64,000 bases of DNA from Blastocatellia bacterium AA13 (GCA_003222245.1 QHVH01000025.1:102182-166181), one strand, 5' to 3'; positions 44,123 through 53,004 are shown, counted from the first letter of the stretch. Program-made: numbers and translations. The notes: generated by a model not told the origin, from the letters alone.

Positions 44123-45394
44123 TCATAAGATTGTCGGCCTCGGGCGGCGGTGGTCCTCGATGCCGTTCAACAGTCCGTCTATATCACCAAACGAATTATA
44201 GAAGTGGCAGGAGACCCGCACGCCTCCAACATTCGACGTGTAGCGCACGGACACCAGGATCTGTCTTTCTATCAGAGCTTCCATCAGAGCGATGTTCGTT
44301 TCCGGCGAGCCGGTATCAAAGGTCACGATGCCGGATCGGTTATTCTTTTCGAGCGGCGTGACTATTCTGATATTCAAGGCTTCGAGACCGCTAACAAGGC
44401 GATCGGTCAGTTCGAAAATGCGCCGTGCGATATTCTCTTTTCCAAGCGAGTTGATCAGCTTCAACGACGCTGCCAAGCCTACAGCTCCGGGATAGTTCGA
44501 TGTTCCGCCTGTCTCATAACATCGCGCTTCCTGTACGAAGCTATAGTCCCGAATCGGCGTAATTGAAGGGGTCTGAAAGTAGTTTCCCCAACCGCCTTCA
44601 GGAGTTTCTATACTCAAGTATCCCGCGAGAGGCGCCCGCAGTTTCGGCAGGGCTTCGCGGCTGATATACAAAAAGCCGCAGCCGAAGGGCGAGTTCAACC
44701 ACTTGTGTCCTCCGCACGCGAGGAAGTCGACGGGCGTCTCCTGCACATCGAACGGGATCGCGCCGAGCTGCTGAATTGCGTCCACCACGAGCCAGAGGCC
44801 GCGCTCTCGGCACAGACGGCTCAGCGCGCTCATGTCGCAGCGGAATCCGTTGCTCCACTGAACCGAGCTGATGACTATTACGCTGGTGGCCGGACTGATT
44901 CGGTCGGCGAAATGACTGATGGGAATGGCCCCGTCTACGTTCGGCACGAGGTCCAGCTCAAGGCCGATCTCTTTAGCTTTTTGTATCCATGGCAGAGCGA
45001 CTTGCATGAATTCGAGATCGCACATCAGGATGCGATCGCCCCGCTTTAAAGGTATCGAAGCGGCCGCGATGGACAATCCTTGTGTCGTGCTTTCGACAAG
45101 AGCGATCTCGTTCTCGGCGGCATTGATCAGCTTTGCTGCTTCGGGTCTGGCCGCCGATCTCAATTCGTCGATCGCGATATGGTGAAGAGTGGAAGAACGC
45201 GCTCGGCACCAGACCGCCGCGTCCAGAAACTGCTTTATCGCATTCGAGGCTGAGGTTGGAGCGAGGCTAACGCAGGCGGCATCCATAAATGATTTTGTCT
45301 CGAGTGCTGGGAACTGCTCGCGCACGGAGCCGATATCCGGCGCGGAGACTCCGGCGGTCCCGGATTCCACGCCTCGTTCGGACGTTGACGACAT
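44123..45394 (-). CDS. Aminotransferase class V-fold PLP enzyme
   Basis: A 423-residue fold-type I PLP enzyme of the class V group (cysteine desulfurase, isopenicillin-N epimerase and kynureninase relatives). The Schiff-base Lys is in GGHKWLNSPFGCGF, with VDAIQQLGA giving the PLP-pyridine Asp and ESTTQGLSIAA the phosphate loop. Substrate specificity is not readable; it resembles isopenicillin-N-epimerase-like proteins. The ATG at 45394 has GGAGG 4 bases upstream; a TTG one codon earlier is less likely. The same-strand neighbours are an amino acid permease and, upstream, a cyclase-family protein. Confidence 0.85.
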   Translation of the reverse strand: MSSTSERGVESGTAGVSAPDIGSVREQFPALETKSFMDAACVSLAPTSASNAIKQFLDAAVWCRARSSTLHHIAIDELRSAARPEAAKLINAAENEIALVESTTQGLSIAAASIPLKRGDRILMCDLEFMQVALPWIQKAKEIGLELDLVPNVDGAIPISHFADRISPATSVIVISSVQWSNGFRCDMSALSRLCRERGLWLVVDAIQQLGAIPFDVQETPVDFLACGGHKWLNSPFGCGFLYISREALPKLRAPLAGYLSIETPEGGWGNYFQTPSITPIRDYSFVQEARCYETGGTSNYPGAVGLAASLKLINSLGKENIARRIFELTDRLVSGLEALNIRIVTPLEKNNRSGIVTFDTGSPETNIALMEALIERQILVSVRYTSNVGGVRVSCHFYNSFGDIDGLLNGIEDHRRPRPTIL

Positions 45395-45667
45395 CAAGCC
45401 TCCACTCGATGCTAAAACGATGTGACTGGATAACGCGGCCTGGAAGCCCCCGCGGGCCGCGTATGAAATGATCAGATCCGACGCGCTGACCTTTGCCGCT
45501 CTTCCGGCGGCTTATTCGCGCAGCGGTCCGGTTTATCGCCGCTCATACTATTCACACGACGTTACTTTGGTGACGATGTTTAGGGGGTTCATGCGGCAGT
45601 CTACACTGTGTAAATTCAATGTCAAGCAGTTTGAGATTCGAATTTGATTCGAGCCCGGGTCGAATGA

Positions 45668-46549
45668 TCAACGCGAAGGAACCAGCGCATAGATTCGCGT
45701 CGGGGCGCCCGAGCCGTTCTGTATTTTCACCGGCGAGATGACGAGAACGGCTCCTTTGGCGGGCAGGAGACCGGCGTTCGCCAGCATCTCTATCTGATAC
45801 TTCTTCGCGCCGTGAACCATGAAATGGACGGGGAAGGGAGTCGGCTTCTTTCCGCCTGCCAATGCCATCGCTTCGGTGCTCACCGTATCTACCGCAAGTC
45901 CCGCGATATTGCGTTCTTTCAGCAGAAAACCCGCCGCCGCGTCTCCGAAGCCCGGTCCATGAGGACCGCCTTTGGCATCGAGCCCAAGAAACTTCGAAGG
46001 ATCAGGCCAGCGTTTTCCCCAACCTGAATTCATGACTACGACCGCCCCGTTTGGAATTCGTCCATTTGCCTTTTCCCAGGCTAATAGATCCTCGCGCGTC
46101 ACTTCGTAGTCGGAATTCGCGGCTGCCTTTTGAGTGACATCGACGACCACGGCGGGCGCAATCAACTGAGAGACATCAATGCGGTCTACGCCGACGTTTT
46201 CTTTACCGCTAACCCAGTGATTGGGAGCATCGATGTGCGTGCCCGCGTGCTCTCCGATCGAGAACCAGTTCCAGTACCAGGCCGGACCCCGCTCGTCGTA
46301 GCGCGATATATTCGTAAGCTCGAAAGTCTTGGTATTTGCGAACGGCGGAGGCAGCTTTATTCCGGGCATGCCTTCGAAGTAAGTGTATGAACAATCGACG
46401 ATCTTTATGCTGCCGTCGCGCAGCGACGACAAGAGGTCGGTCGGCGATACTTCTCGCAGAGCCGGAGTCGCCTGACTGAACCGACCGAGCGCAAACACTC
46501 CAAGCAACGAGATCGCCAGCGCAATGAGTACAAGAGCAGAACGTCTCAT
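45668..46549 (-). CDS. Exported cyclase-family (kynurenine formamidase-like) protein
   Basis: A 293-residue protein with a signal peptide (RRSALVLIALAISLLGVFALG) and a cyclase-family hydrolase domain. The metal-binding motif HAGTHIDAPNHW (HxGTHxDxPxH) is intact, as is the later VVMNSGWGKRW and AVDTVS. Related enzymes hydrolyse N-formylkynurenine or cyclic amides with Mn/Zn, but export and the loose conservation leave the substrate open. It is followed at 273 bases by a class V PLP enzyme, a group that includes kynureninase, though a tryptophan pathway here is speculation. Confidence 0.85.
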   Translation of the reverse strand: MRRSALVLIALAISLLGVFALGRFSQATPALREVSPTDLLSSLRDGSIKIVDCSYTYFEGMPGIKLPPPFANTKTFELTNISRYDERGPAWYWNWFSIGEHAGTHIDAPNHWVSGKENVGVDRIDVSQLIAPAVVVDVTQKAAANSDYEVTREDLLAWEKANGRIPNGAVVVMNSGWGKRWPDPSKFLGLDAKGGPHGPGFGDAAAGFLLKERNIAGLAVDTVSTEAMALAGGKKPTPFPVHFMVHGAKKYQIEMLANAGLLPAKGAVLVISPVKIQNGSGAPTRIYALVPSR

Positions 46550-46601
46550 GTTTGGTCCTCGATACGAAAAACAAGCCTGATTTCAGGGCATTCGGCGGAT
46601 G

Positions 46602-47003
46602 TCAGCCGCGCTGCCTGAGAAGTATGCCCATGAACTTCCATTCGCCGTCTTCATCCAGGAACTTGAGTGTTACTTCGCCGAGTTGATGCTCGGTCCTTAT
46701 ACTATAGACCGGTTTGATCACGCGGAATTTTCCTTCTTGCTCGACGGTCATACTGATTCTGGACCAGAAACCGACGCGGCCCATTTCGCCCAGAGTATGG
46801 AGGCTCTCGAGAAGCGCGGCGCGAGAGTTCTGCTCCTTGAACTTGGCGGCGGCGTCATCGTAGATCAGGTCGAACTTGGCCTCCTGCATCCTCTGAAAGA
46901 ACTGGCCCGCGGCCTTATCTACATCGGTTGTCGGCGCTTCGCTGTGACAAGCACTCAAGAATATTGCAGAAAATAATAGTATGAAGATCGACAATCTGGG
47001 CAT
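46602..47003 (-). CDS. Small lipoprotein, DUF4019-like
   Basis: A 133-residue lipoprotein: the signal ends in LSAC, a good lipobox, so mature Cys19 would be acylated. The mature domain (AAGQFFQRMQEAKFDLIYDD, later RVIKPVYSIRTEHQLGEV and WKFMGILL) resembles the cystatin/NTF2-like DUF4019 group of small exported proteins, but this assignment is tentative. The ATG has GAGGCAGG upstream. It may share a transcript with the cyclase-family gene 52 bases downstream. Confidence 0.65.
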   Translation of the reverse strand: MPRLSIFILLFSAIFLSACHSEAPTTDVDKAAGQFFQRMQEAKFDLIYDDAAAKFKEQNSRAALLESLHTLGEMGRVGFWSRISMTVEQEGKFRVIKPVYSIRTEHQLGEVTLKFLDEDGEWKFMGILLRQRG

Positions 47004-47205
47004 CTGCCTGCCTCTACGAATGGATTAAATGAGAGCGAGACAATACCAGCAGTTTTGCGCCGGTCGCAAGGCGGCGCCCTGATCTGACCAGGGCTTAAAC
47101 GCATATCCTCTAACTACGTTGCACGGGAGCTAAACACTTCAATCGATGGCGTAAAGAGTGTATGCTCAGCCGATCTTTGAATAAAAAATCTTCACGAGGC
47201 GACCA

Positions 47206-48606
47206 ATGTTCGGACTGATGAAAGCGCGTGTCTGCTCGCAGCCGGAAGAGCTGCGGCAAAATCGACGATTGCACTATTGCGGAACCTGCAAGACGATGGG
47301 ACGGCTTTACGGCCATCGGAGCCGCCTTCTTCTCAACAACGATGCGGTATTTCTCGGAGAGCTGTTGTCTGCGCTCTCGGGAGAATACCGGGAGTTGGAC
47401 GGATGGAATCGTTCATATCAATCCTACAACTGCATGTCGCTGCCGAAGCGCGGCGACGATATGCCTATCGCGCTTCAGTTTGCCGCCGCGGCGGCCTTGA
47501 TCTCCGCTGAGTTTAAGATTGCCGATGCGTTGGTTGACTCTAAGAAGCTCAGGTGGAAGGCGGCGAGCGGATTCTTCTCTCGTGACTTTGAGAAGGCCTC
47601 GGCGCAGCTTGCGTCATGGCAGGTTCCGCTCGATCAATTGTGGCAATGCTCCAACGAGCAACAGGTGATAGAGGCAGCCGCGATTGCGAGCAATCGTTCC
47701 GGATCGTCGCTCGAGCTTTTGGAGCGGCTTTCGGAGCCGACCGCCCGCGCCACCGGCATTCTCTTTGAGCACGGCGCAAGAGTGATCGGTTGTGAATCCG
47801 TGCAGGAATCGATGCGGCTGCTTGGCGGTGACTTCGGGAGGATCGTCTACCTTCTGGACGCGGTGGAAGACTACGAAAAAGATGCGAGGGAAGGGAGCTT
47901 CAATGCTATTCGAGCCGCATTCGACCTCTCATCGGACCGGCTACCCGGCGAGGTTCGCTCCAATGTGAAACAAGAGATTTGGAAGCTTGCGAATAACGTC
48001 GAAGCAATATTTATAAGCATGCCGTTGTCGCGGCCTGTCGCCGAACGCTTCGCCGCGCGACTCAAGACCAATCTGGCTCAGAGGCTTGGCGTTGAACTGC
48101 CTATCGCGCATGCCTGTACGCACACGCAAAGGGAAGCGATACCGGAGCGATGGAGATCGGCGATAACACTGGCGCGACGGATTACACGATCACGTGTTCA
48201 GGCCGCGCGTTCAACAGTAGGAGCCGTGCTGCAGGTTCCATTCGTATTCTTGTCGGCCTTATTTGTAGCTCTGATATTTCCACGGCAAGCGAGAACCGCG
48301 AAGTCTTACCGCGAGTGCATTGATGTCGCTTTCAACCTGATGTTCATTGGCTCCGCGCTCAGGCTTTCCTTTACCACGCACGCTTCGTCGGGCGGCGGAT
48401 CAGGCTCGGGCTTGGGACCTGATTCGGTATTTCCGCCCGGCTATACACCTCCTGAGCCATCCGCCGGCGGTCCGGTTCATCCCGCCGGACAACAGCCAGG
48501 AAAAGAAACCGGAGGGAAGGGAGGCGGCGGATGCAGCGTGTGCTGCTGTGACTGTGGCGACTGCTGTGATTGCGCCGACTGTTGCGGAAGCTGCGATTGC
48601 TGCTGA
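47206..48606 (+). CDS. DUF5685-like protein with cysteine-rich tail
   Basis: A 466-residue protein. The N-terminus MFGLMKARVCSQPEELRQ and YCGTCKTMGRLYG (C25, C28) match DUF5685 proteins of Actinobacteria and others, which share a CxxC near the start. The middle is helical with YLLDAVEDYEKDAREG, an acid-rich motif typical of the family. A hydrophobic segment (about 347-365) suggests a membrane helix. After a Gly/Pro linker, the last 28 residues hold 13 Cys in C-x-C and CC repeats with Asp/Gly between. The tail could bind metals. The ATG has GAGGCG about 7 bases upstream. Function unknown. Confidence 0.72.
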   Translation: MFGLMKARVCSQPEELRQNRRLHYCGTCKTMGRLYGHRSRLLLNNDAVFLGELLSALSGEYRELDGWNRSYQSYNCMSLPKRGDDMPIALQFAAAAALISAEFKIADALVDSKKLRWKAASGFFSRDFEKASAQLASWQVPLDQLWQCSNEQQVIEAAAIASNRSGSSLELLERLSEPTARATGILFEHGARVIGCESVQESMRLLGGDFGRIVYLLDAVEDYEKDAREGSFNAIRAAFDLSSDRLPGEVRSNVKQEIWKLANNVEAIFISMPLSRPVAERFAARLKTNLAQRLGVELPIAHACTHTQREAIPERWRSAITLARRITRSRVQAARSTVGAVLQVPFVFLSALFVALIFPRQARTAKSYRECIDVAFNLMFIGSALRLSFTTHASSGGGSGSGLGPDSVFPPGYTPPEPSAGGPVHPAGQQPGKETGGKGGGGCSVCCCDCGDCCDCADCCGSCDCC

Positions 48607-48637
48607 GCCGGACGACGAATCATTGGAACTACTTCGA

Positions 48638-49135
48638 TTATTGCGCGGGATCGCCTACATACTTCTTGTATGCTTTAGTCCAGTCCGAAACAAGTTCCTG
48701 CTGTGCGGTTTTGAGATCCAGGACGCCCCGGCAGACCATCTTGTGTAATCTGCGCTCGAGTCTGTCTTTCATCGCGTGGTTCCAATCGCCGATTACGGGC
48801 TGAGGCCAGAGGTTATTGATTGAATTCGAACCGCCGAGGCCCGGAGGAATCAGGTGCTCAACGTCATAGGCGACGGGTGAATCGCCGCGGATTCCGTATC
48901 GGTCAAACACGCGGCGCTTCATATCCATAGAGATTCCGCCTTTGGAGAGATTCCGTCGATCTGCTTCGCACACATCTTCCTTCTTGACCGTTACAGCTTC
49001 GCCCGGAGTCAATTTTGGATCAGGAAGATAGGAAGCGCGGCTCTGCGCTGTAGAAGAGCAGGTTAGAGTCAGTAAAATTACGGTGAAAAAAATTGCGGAA
49101 GGGCTAAATCGGAGTGCGTAGAGACGTGACTTCAT
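48638..49135 (-). CDS. Exported HNH-nuclease-like protein
   Basis: A 165-residue protein with a signal peptide (SAIFFTVILLTLTCSSTA) and a small HNH-like core: YDVEHLIPPGLGGSNSINN, then LWPQP, where the catalytic His and the Asn are visible. A CxxxxRR pair (C56) precedes it. HNH endonucleases of this EHLIPLxLGG form are common; secretion suggests nutrition or defence against extracellular DNA, but activity is inferred. It is convergent with the DUF5685-like gene, 32 bases apart. Confidence 0.7.
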   Translation of the reverse strand: MKSRLYALRFSPSAIFFTVILLTLTCSSTAQSRASYLPDPKLTPGEAVTVKKEDVCEADRRNLSKGGISMDMKRRVFDRYGIRGDSPVAYDVEHLIPPGLGGSNSINNLWPQPVIGDWNHAMKDRLERRLHKMVCRGVLDLKTAQQELVSDWTKAYKKYVGDPAQ

Positions 49136-49282
49136 AGGGCTTTATTACTTCACATATACTCAGCGCCTGCAAGGCCAACGAGGCCAACGCGGGGGGGATA
49201 TCAGGGGAAATATTCCTTCGGCACGATGCTTCGAACATCTTCGGACGCTTAAGCTATTTCAGATAGCCTCAAGCAGCTAACT

Positions 49283-49451
49283 CGTGTCCCTCAACTCCGG
49301 TGTCCGTCAATCCGTGTCCACTAACCCGTGTCCGTAACCTCCCGTATCCGTCAACCCGCGATATCCGTCAATCCCGGTATTCGTTCCGTCAACCGTGTCC
49401 GTCAACCCGTGTCCGTCAAACCTCGATATCCGTCAACCCGTGTCCGTCAAC
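49283..49451. repeat. Degenerate tandem repeat of CGTGTCCGTCAACC-like units
   Basis: About eleven imperfect copies of a 14-19 base unit, best seen as CCGTGTCCGTCAAC, with variants such as GATATCCGTCAACC and CGGTATTCGTTCCGTCAAC. The units abut with no spacers. It lies in the 705-base space between the exported HNH-like gene and the amine oxidase gene. It is not a CRISPR array and has no reading-frame constraint, as unit lengths vary. Confidence 0.75.
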
Positions 49452-49538
49452 CCCAACGGGGTTGCAGCCTCCAGCCCAGGGTTGGCGAAGCCTACCCTGG
49501 GGTGAGATTGCCGCGTCGTTTCCAACCCCAACGGGGTT
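49449..49538. repeat. Two copies of palindrome AACCCCAACGGGGTT with a nearby GC hairpin
   Basis: The 15-base palindromic sequence AACCCCAACGGGGTTG occurs at 49449-49463 and 49524-49538. Between them CAGCCCAGGGTTGG...CCTACCCTGGGG (about 49471-49503) can also form a stem. This mosaic resembles widely scattered intergenic palindromic elements of Planctomycetes and Acidobacteria. The remaining spacer to 49840 shows no gene. Confidence 0.65.
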
Positions 49539-49840
49539 GTGGCCGGCATCGCCTAACGTGTCGCCATCAAAAAGCAACAGCCCGCTCATCTCTCCGGCTC
49601 ATTACCACAAACAAGGTTTAGTTCGAATTGTGCTTATCCGAAGACCGCGGAATCAAAACGGGAAGTAAATCCGTTAGGCCATCCGGTGCGTCTGATAAGA
49701 GATATTATGACACTTTCCGGTATGGCGCCTCTGACTACGCGGTTATCACGATGAATCTGGTTAAGTCGATGACGAGCTTGGGGTTTATTGCGGTTCAGGG
49801 CTGGATGTGCGTCGAATGGCGGGGTTGTCGCAGATTTCTC

Positions 49841-51343
49841 TTATCTCGATCGCAACTCGATGGATTCGATGGCCGAAGCTTGATTTATTTCATCGGCCAC
49901 TCTATTTCCGGATTCCAGCGCGCCGTTCATCCAACCGTGCCAGGCGGATGTATGCTCGCCCGCGAAATGTATCCGGCCTTCAATCGCTTGAGCCGCTGGC
50001 AGCAAGCCGGTCAACTGACCGGGTTGAAAATATGTATAGGCACCCAATTGGAACGGATCGTCTTGCCAGTTAACCGTGGTACTGCTCTCGAAGCGGCTGT
50101 CCAGTCCGCTGAACAGGTTTCCCATTCGGCGCAGGACCAGTTTCTGGCGGTCGCGATCGGTCATCGCCCCGAGATCGAGTGCTCGCTGGCCCCCTGTGTA
50201 CGACGTCAGGATGCCTCGGCTGCCCGGCTGATTCAACGTGGGCGAATAGGTGCTCTGAATTTCCAGGTCGGTCAGACCGCTGCCGTCGAGATTCGATTGC
50301 TCCCACGGACGCGAGCTGAACTGTAAATAGGTTCTGGTAACCGGGGTCAATTTCAGCTCATTGATTGCCCGCTGCTTATCGGCCGAAAACGACGGCGAAA
50401 CCGGAATATCCTTTAAGACCGCGAACGGCAGAGCGCATACGACTCTGTCCGCGGTAAGGGTTTGAATCTGGCCCTTTCGAGTGAACGTAACTGTTACGCC
50501 GCTCTCATTCTGGTCGATTCGCTGAACCACCGATTTCTTCTTGAAGGCTCCATTCAGGCGGTCGCGAAACGCCTGAGGCAGTTGATCGTTTCCTCCGCCT
50601 AATTCATAAAAAGGCGCGTTCGAGGTAATCGCTTCGGTCAGCACCGAGTCGAGAGCCGAGATCGAATCGAGACCGAATCCAAGAAGGCCCAGTTGGGATG
50701 CTTCTATGATCGTGATAGCGCCGTCCGTAGCCCCGCGATCCTGTAGAAACTGTTTGCAGGACACCTGGTCGAGATCGCGAAGGCTGTCCGGAGGCCAATC
50801 GCCTTTGCGCGGATTCCCCACATCGCGCATGAACCTGCTCATATACACGAACGGCATGCGATAAACCCCGGCGGATTTCTCGGCCGGAGTCAGATCGAAG
50901 GGTATGTCGGCCGTGCCGTCGAAATGAACCCTGAACGACTTCCCTTCCAGATTCGCCATCGCATCGAAGCCGAGCTTGAACGACGATCTTATCGGCAGGT
51001 GAAAGTCGTTTACGTATCCCCAGGTAAACTCGTGATCCGATGGAAAACTGAGCGCGCCTCCTTCGGCATATTGTCCGTCTTCAAAGCCGCGAACAGTATA
51101 AACGCGGCCGCCTGCCTTCTTTCGAGCTTCAATTATGGTGACGTTATGACCGGCCTTCTCGAGCTCGAAGGCCGCTGACAGCCCGGCGAGTCCCGCCCCG
51201 AGAACAACAATATTCTGGGGACTGCCGGCAGGCTTAATTCGGGTACGCCATCCGGCGACGGAGACTCCGGGTAGAAACGAAAGCGCGGCTGTGCCGGCTG
51301 TGAGATCCTTAATGAACTGCCTGCGAGTGGTTCGAGCGGGCAT
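49841..51343 (-). CDS. Tat-exported FAD-dependent amine oxidase
   Basis: A 500-residue flavin amine oxidase. TTRRQFIKDLTAGTAALSF is a Tat signal for folded export. The FAD Rossmann motif VLGAGLAGLSAAFELEKAG lies near residue 45, followed by VTIIEARKKAGGRVYT and the C-terminal HFAGEHTSAWHGWMNGALES, the hallmark of monoamine oxidase-type enzymes. It would oxidise an amine or amino acid in the periplasm, making peroxide. The ATG at 51343 has GGGAAG about 8 bases upstream. Substrate is not deducible. Confidence 0.88.
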   Translation of the reverse strand: MPARTTRRQFIKDLTAGTAALSFLPGVSVAGWRTRIKPAGSPQNIVVLGAGLAGLSAAFELEKAGHNVTIIEARKKAGGRVYTVRGFEDGQYAEGGALSFPSDHEFTWGYVNDFHLPIRSSFKLGFDAMANLEGKSFRVHFDGTADIPFDLTPAEKSAGVYRMPFVYMSRFMRDVGNPRKGDWPPDSLRDLDQVSCKQFLQDRGATDGAITIIEASQLGLLGFGLDSISALDSVLTEAITSNAPFYELGGGNDQLPQAFRDRLNGAFKKKSVVQRIDQNESGVTVTFTRKGQIQTLTADRVVCALPFAVLKDIPVSPSFSADKQRAINELKLTPVTRTYLQFSSRPWEQSNLDGSGLTDLEIQSTYSPTLNQPGSRGILTSYTGGQRALDLGAMTDRDRQKLVLRRMGNLFSGLDSRFESSTTVNWQDDPFQLGAYTYFQPGQLTGLLPAAQAIEGRIHFAGEHTSAWHGWMNGALESGNRVADEINQASAIESIELRSR

Positions 51344-51477
51344 TAAATTCACTTCCCGAATGAGATAGCTGCCCGAACATCGTAAGCTTGCGAGCACCGA
51401 GTTACAAGGAAGATCGCGGTACTTTAACAAGCTCTTATTTCGCGCCCTTAGCGCTCACAGGTTGTTTGAATCGAGCG

Positions 51478-51514
51478 GGGGCGAACGCGCTTCGCGTCTG
51501 CCCCTGGCTTTTTT
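51478..51514 (+). terminator. Hairpin with T-run, copy B of the AGGGGC palindrome
   Basis: A 12-bp stem with one mismatch and one G-T pair (51478-51489 with 51493-51504, loop CTT) and a T6 run at 51509-51514 on the plus strand. It has intrinsic-terminator form but there is no plus-strand gene upstream; both neighbours are on the minus strand. Its minus-strand left arm AGGGGCAGACGCGAAG matches the palindrome at 39312, so it is more likely a dispersed palindromic element. The remaining spacer 51344-51711 contains TTCAG-rich simple sequence and no gene. Confidence 0.5.
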
Positions 51515-51711
51515 ATTACGGACTTCAGACTTTACCTGAGCTTAAACGTTCGGTTATCTGCCCCTCATCTTTTTGATCTCCTGCTCTCAGAATTCAGCGT
51601 TCAGCAGTCGGCGCTTCCGCAATTAGCCTTGCGTCACTGCGTCCTCGCGCCTTTGCGTTTTATTACTTCTCACCGCTGGTGGGTCGCTATTGAACTCTAT
51701 GATGGCTGGGG

Positions 51712-52704
51712 TTATGAAAAAGGAAGGTTGGTGCGGAGCGCTTCGCGCAGCGTGTCCATCGATATGTTGGCGCCTGTTAGTATGAGGACGATCCGTTTGC
51801 CCTTGAATTCAGATCGTCGATTCCAAGCTCCGGCAAAAGCCGCGGCTCCTGCGGGCTCGACCAGCACGTGAGCCGCCGATGCGAGCGCATGGATGCCGGT
51901 CAGGAGTTCATCGTCGCTGACCAGGTCGGCTTCATCAATTAATGCTAAGAGCGCGTTAAGAGCGAGAGTTGCCGGCTCGCGACACGCAAGCCCCTCGGCA
52001 ATAGTCTCGACGGGCCGCTCGATAGCTCGGCGAGCCTTGAAGCTTTCGACCATGGCCGGAGATCCCTTGGCCTGTACCGCGAAGACCCGGACGCCGGGTT
52101 GCAAACCCTTGATTGCCGCCGCAGATCCGCTTGCAAGCGTGCCGCTGCCCATCGGAACGACTACGGCGTCGATCTCGCTGAGAGATTCGGCGATCTCCAG
52201 CCCAACGGTTCCGGCTCCGTGCATGACCCCGAGGGTCTCTCCGTCGTCGACAAAGGTGTACTCGTGTTCGCGTGCGAATCGGAGCGCATCGACTTTCGCA
52301 TAGTCGATATCGGCGCCGGCCTCATGAATGACGGCCCCCAACGTTTCGATAGCGGCGCGCTTTACCTGATTTGGATTTTCGGGAAGAAAGATGTGCGAAG
52401 CCAGTCCCGCGATCTTTGCGGCATACGCTACGCCTTGTCCGTGATTGCCGGTCGAAGAGGTCACGACGGCCTTTATGTTCTTGTCCTGGTTTATTCGAAG
52501 GACTTCGGCCAGCGCTCCGCGCAGCTTGAACGATGCTATAGGAGAGACTGTTTCGTTCTTGATCCATACATCGGCTGACATCAATTTCGAGAGCGTGTGT
52601 GACCGAACAAGAGGAGTCCTACCCGCGTAGCCCGAGATGAGACGGGCCGCTTCGCGAATGCCGGCAAGAGTCGGGAGGTTAAGCGATTCGTCAATTACTT
52701 TCAT
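51712..52704 (-). CDS. Threonine/serine dehydratase
   Basis: A 330-residue fold-type II PLP lyase. The Schiff-base Lys is in PIASFKLRGA, the phosphate-binding loop is SSTGNHGQGVAYAA, the glycine loop is PMGSGTLASG, and a final ILTGANIS is present. It deaminates threonine or serine to a 2-oxoacid; its length, with no ACT regulatory domain, fits the catabolic type or a related serine racemase/hydroxyaspartate lyase. The ATG start is clear, though its ribosome site is weak. Single gene, divergent from the carboxylase operon. Confidence 0.88.
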   Translation of the reverse strand: MKVIDESLNLPTLAGIREAARLISGYAGRTPLVRSHTLSKLMSADVWIKNETVSPIASFKLRGALAEVLRINQDKNIKAVVTSSTGNHGQGVAYAAKIAGLASHIFLPENPNQVKRAAIETLGAVIHEAGADIDYAKVDALRFAREHEYTFVDDGETLGVMHGAGTVGLEIAESLSEIDAVVVPMGSGTLASGSAAAIKGLQPGVRVFAVQAKGSPAMVESFKARRAIERPVETIAEGLACREPATLALNALLALIDEADLVSDDELLTGIHALASAAHVLVEPAGAAAFAGAWNRRSEFKGKRIVLILTGANISMDTLREALRTNLPFS

Positions 52705-52917
52705 ATATAGAGGATCACAGAATCAGCGTACGTTCGAGACATCGGCCTTTCAGTATTCAGTCGAGGCGGTCGTTCTCTGCGGGAGCAGCGCTCGGTACTG
52801 CATTCATATAATACTCGAAATCTTCGCGGCGTCCGGACGCCGCTTCACGCCTTAGATAGTCCATCATCAAAGCGTAAAGCAAAATCGGAAACGCAGATTA
52901 AGAGCGTTACCCCTTTC

Positions 52918-52946
52918 TTGACAAGGCAAACTGCCTTCATTACTGT
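52918..52946 (+). promoter_or_regulatory. Probable promoter with operator-like inverted repeat, carboxylase operon
   Basis: TTGACA (52918-52923) is a consensus -35, followed 17 bases later by TACTGT (52941-52946) as a weak -10. The spacer contains AAGGCA-AAC-TGCCTT (52923-52937), a perfect 6-bp inverted repeat placed where a repressor would block RNA polymerase. It is about 60 bases upstream of the acyl-CoA carboxylase gene. The 300-base region 52705-53004 holds no gene. Confidence 0.5.
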
Positions 52947-53004
52947 CTGAAACCTCGCTAGGCTATCAACTATCCGCGAGACCCGCAATCACGGCAGGAG
53001 ATGC

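Noticed and set aside
49283..49538. Repeat array considered as a CRISPR
   Set aside because: Units are contiguous, of variable length and without unique spacers, and no cas gene is present.
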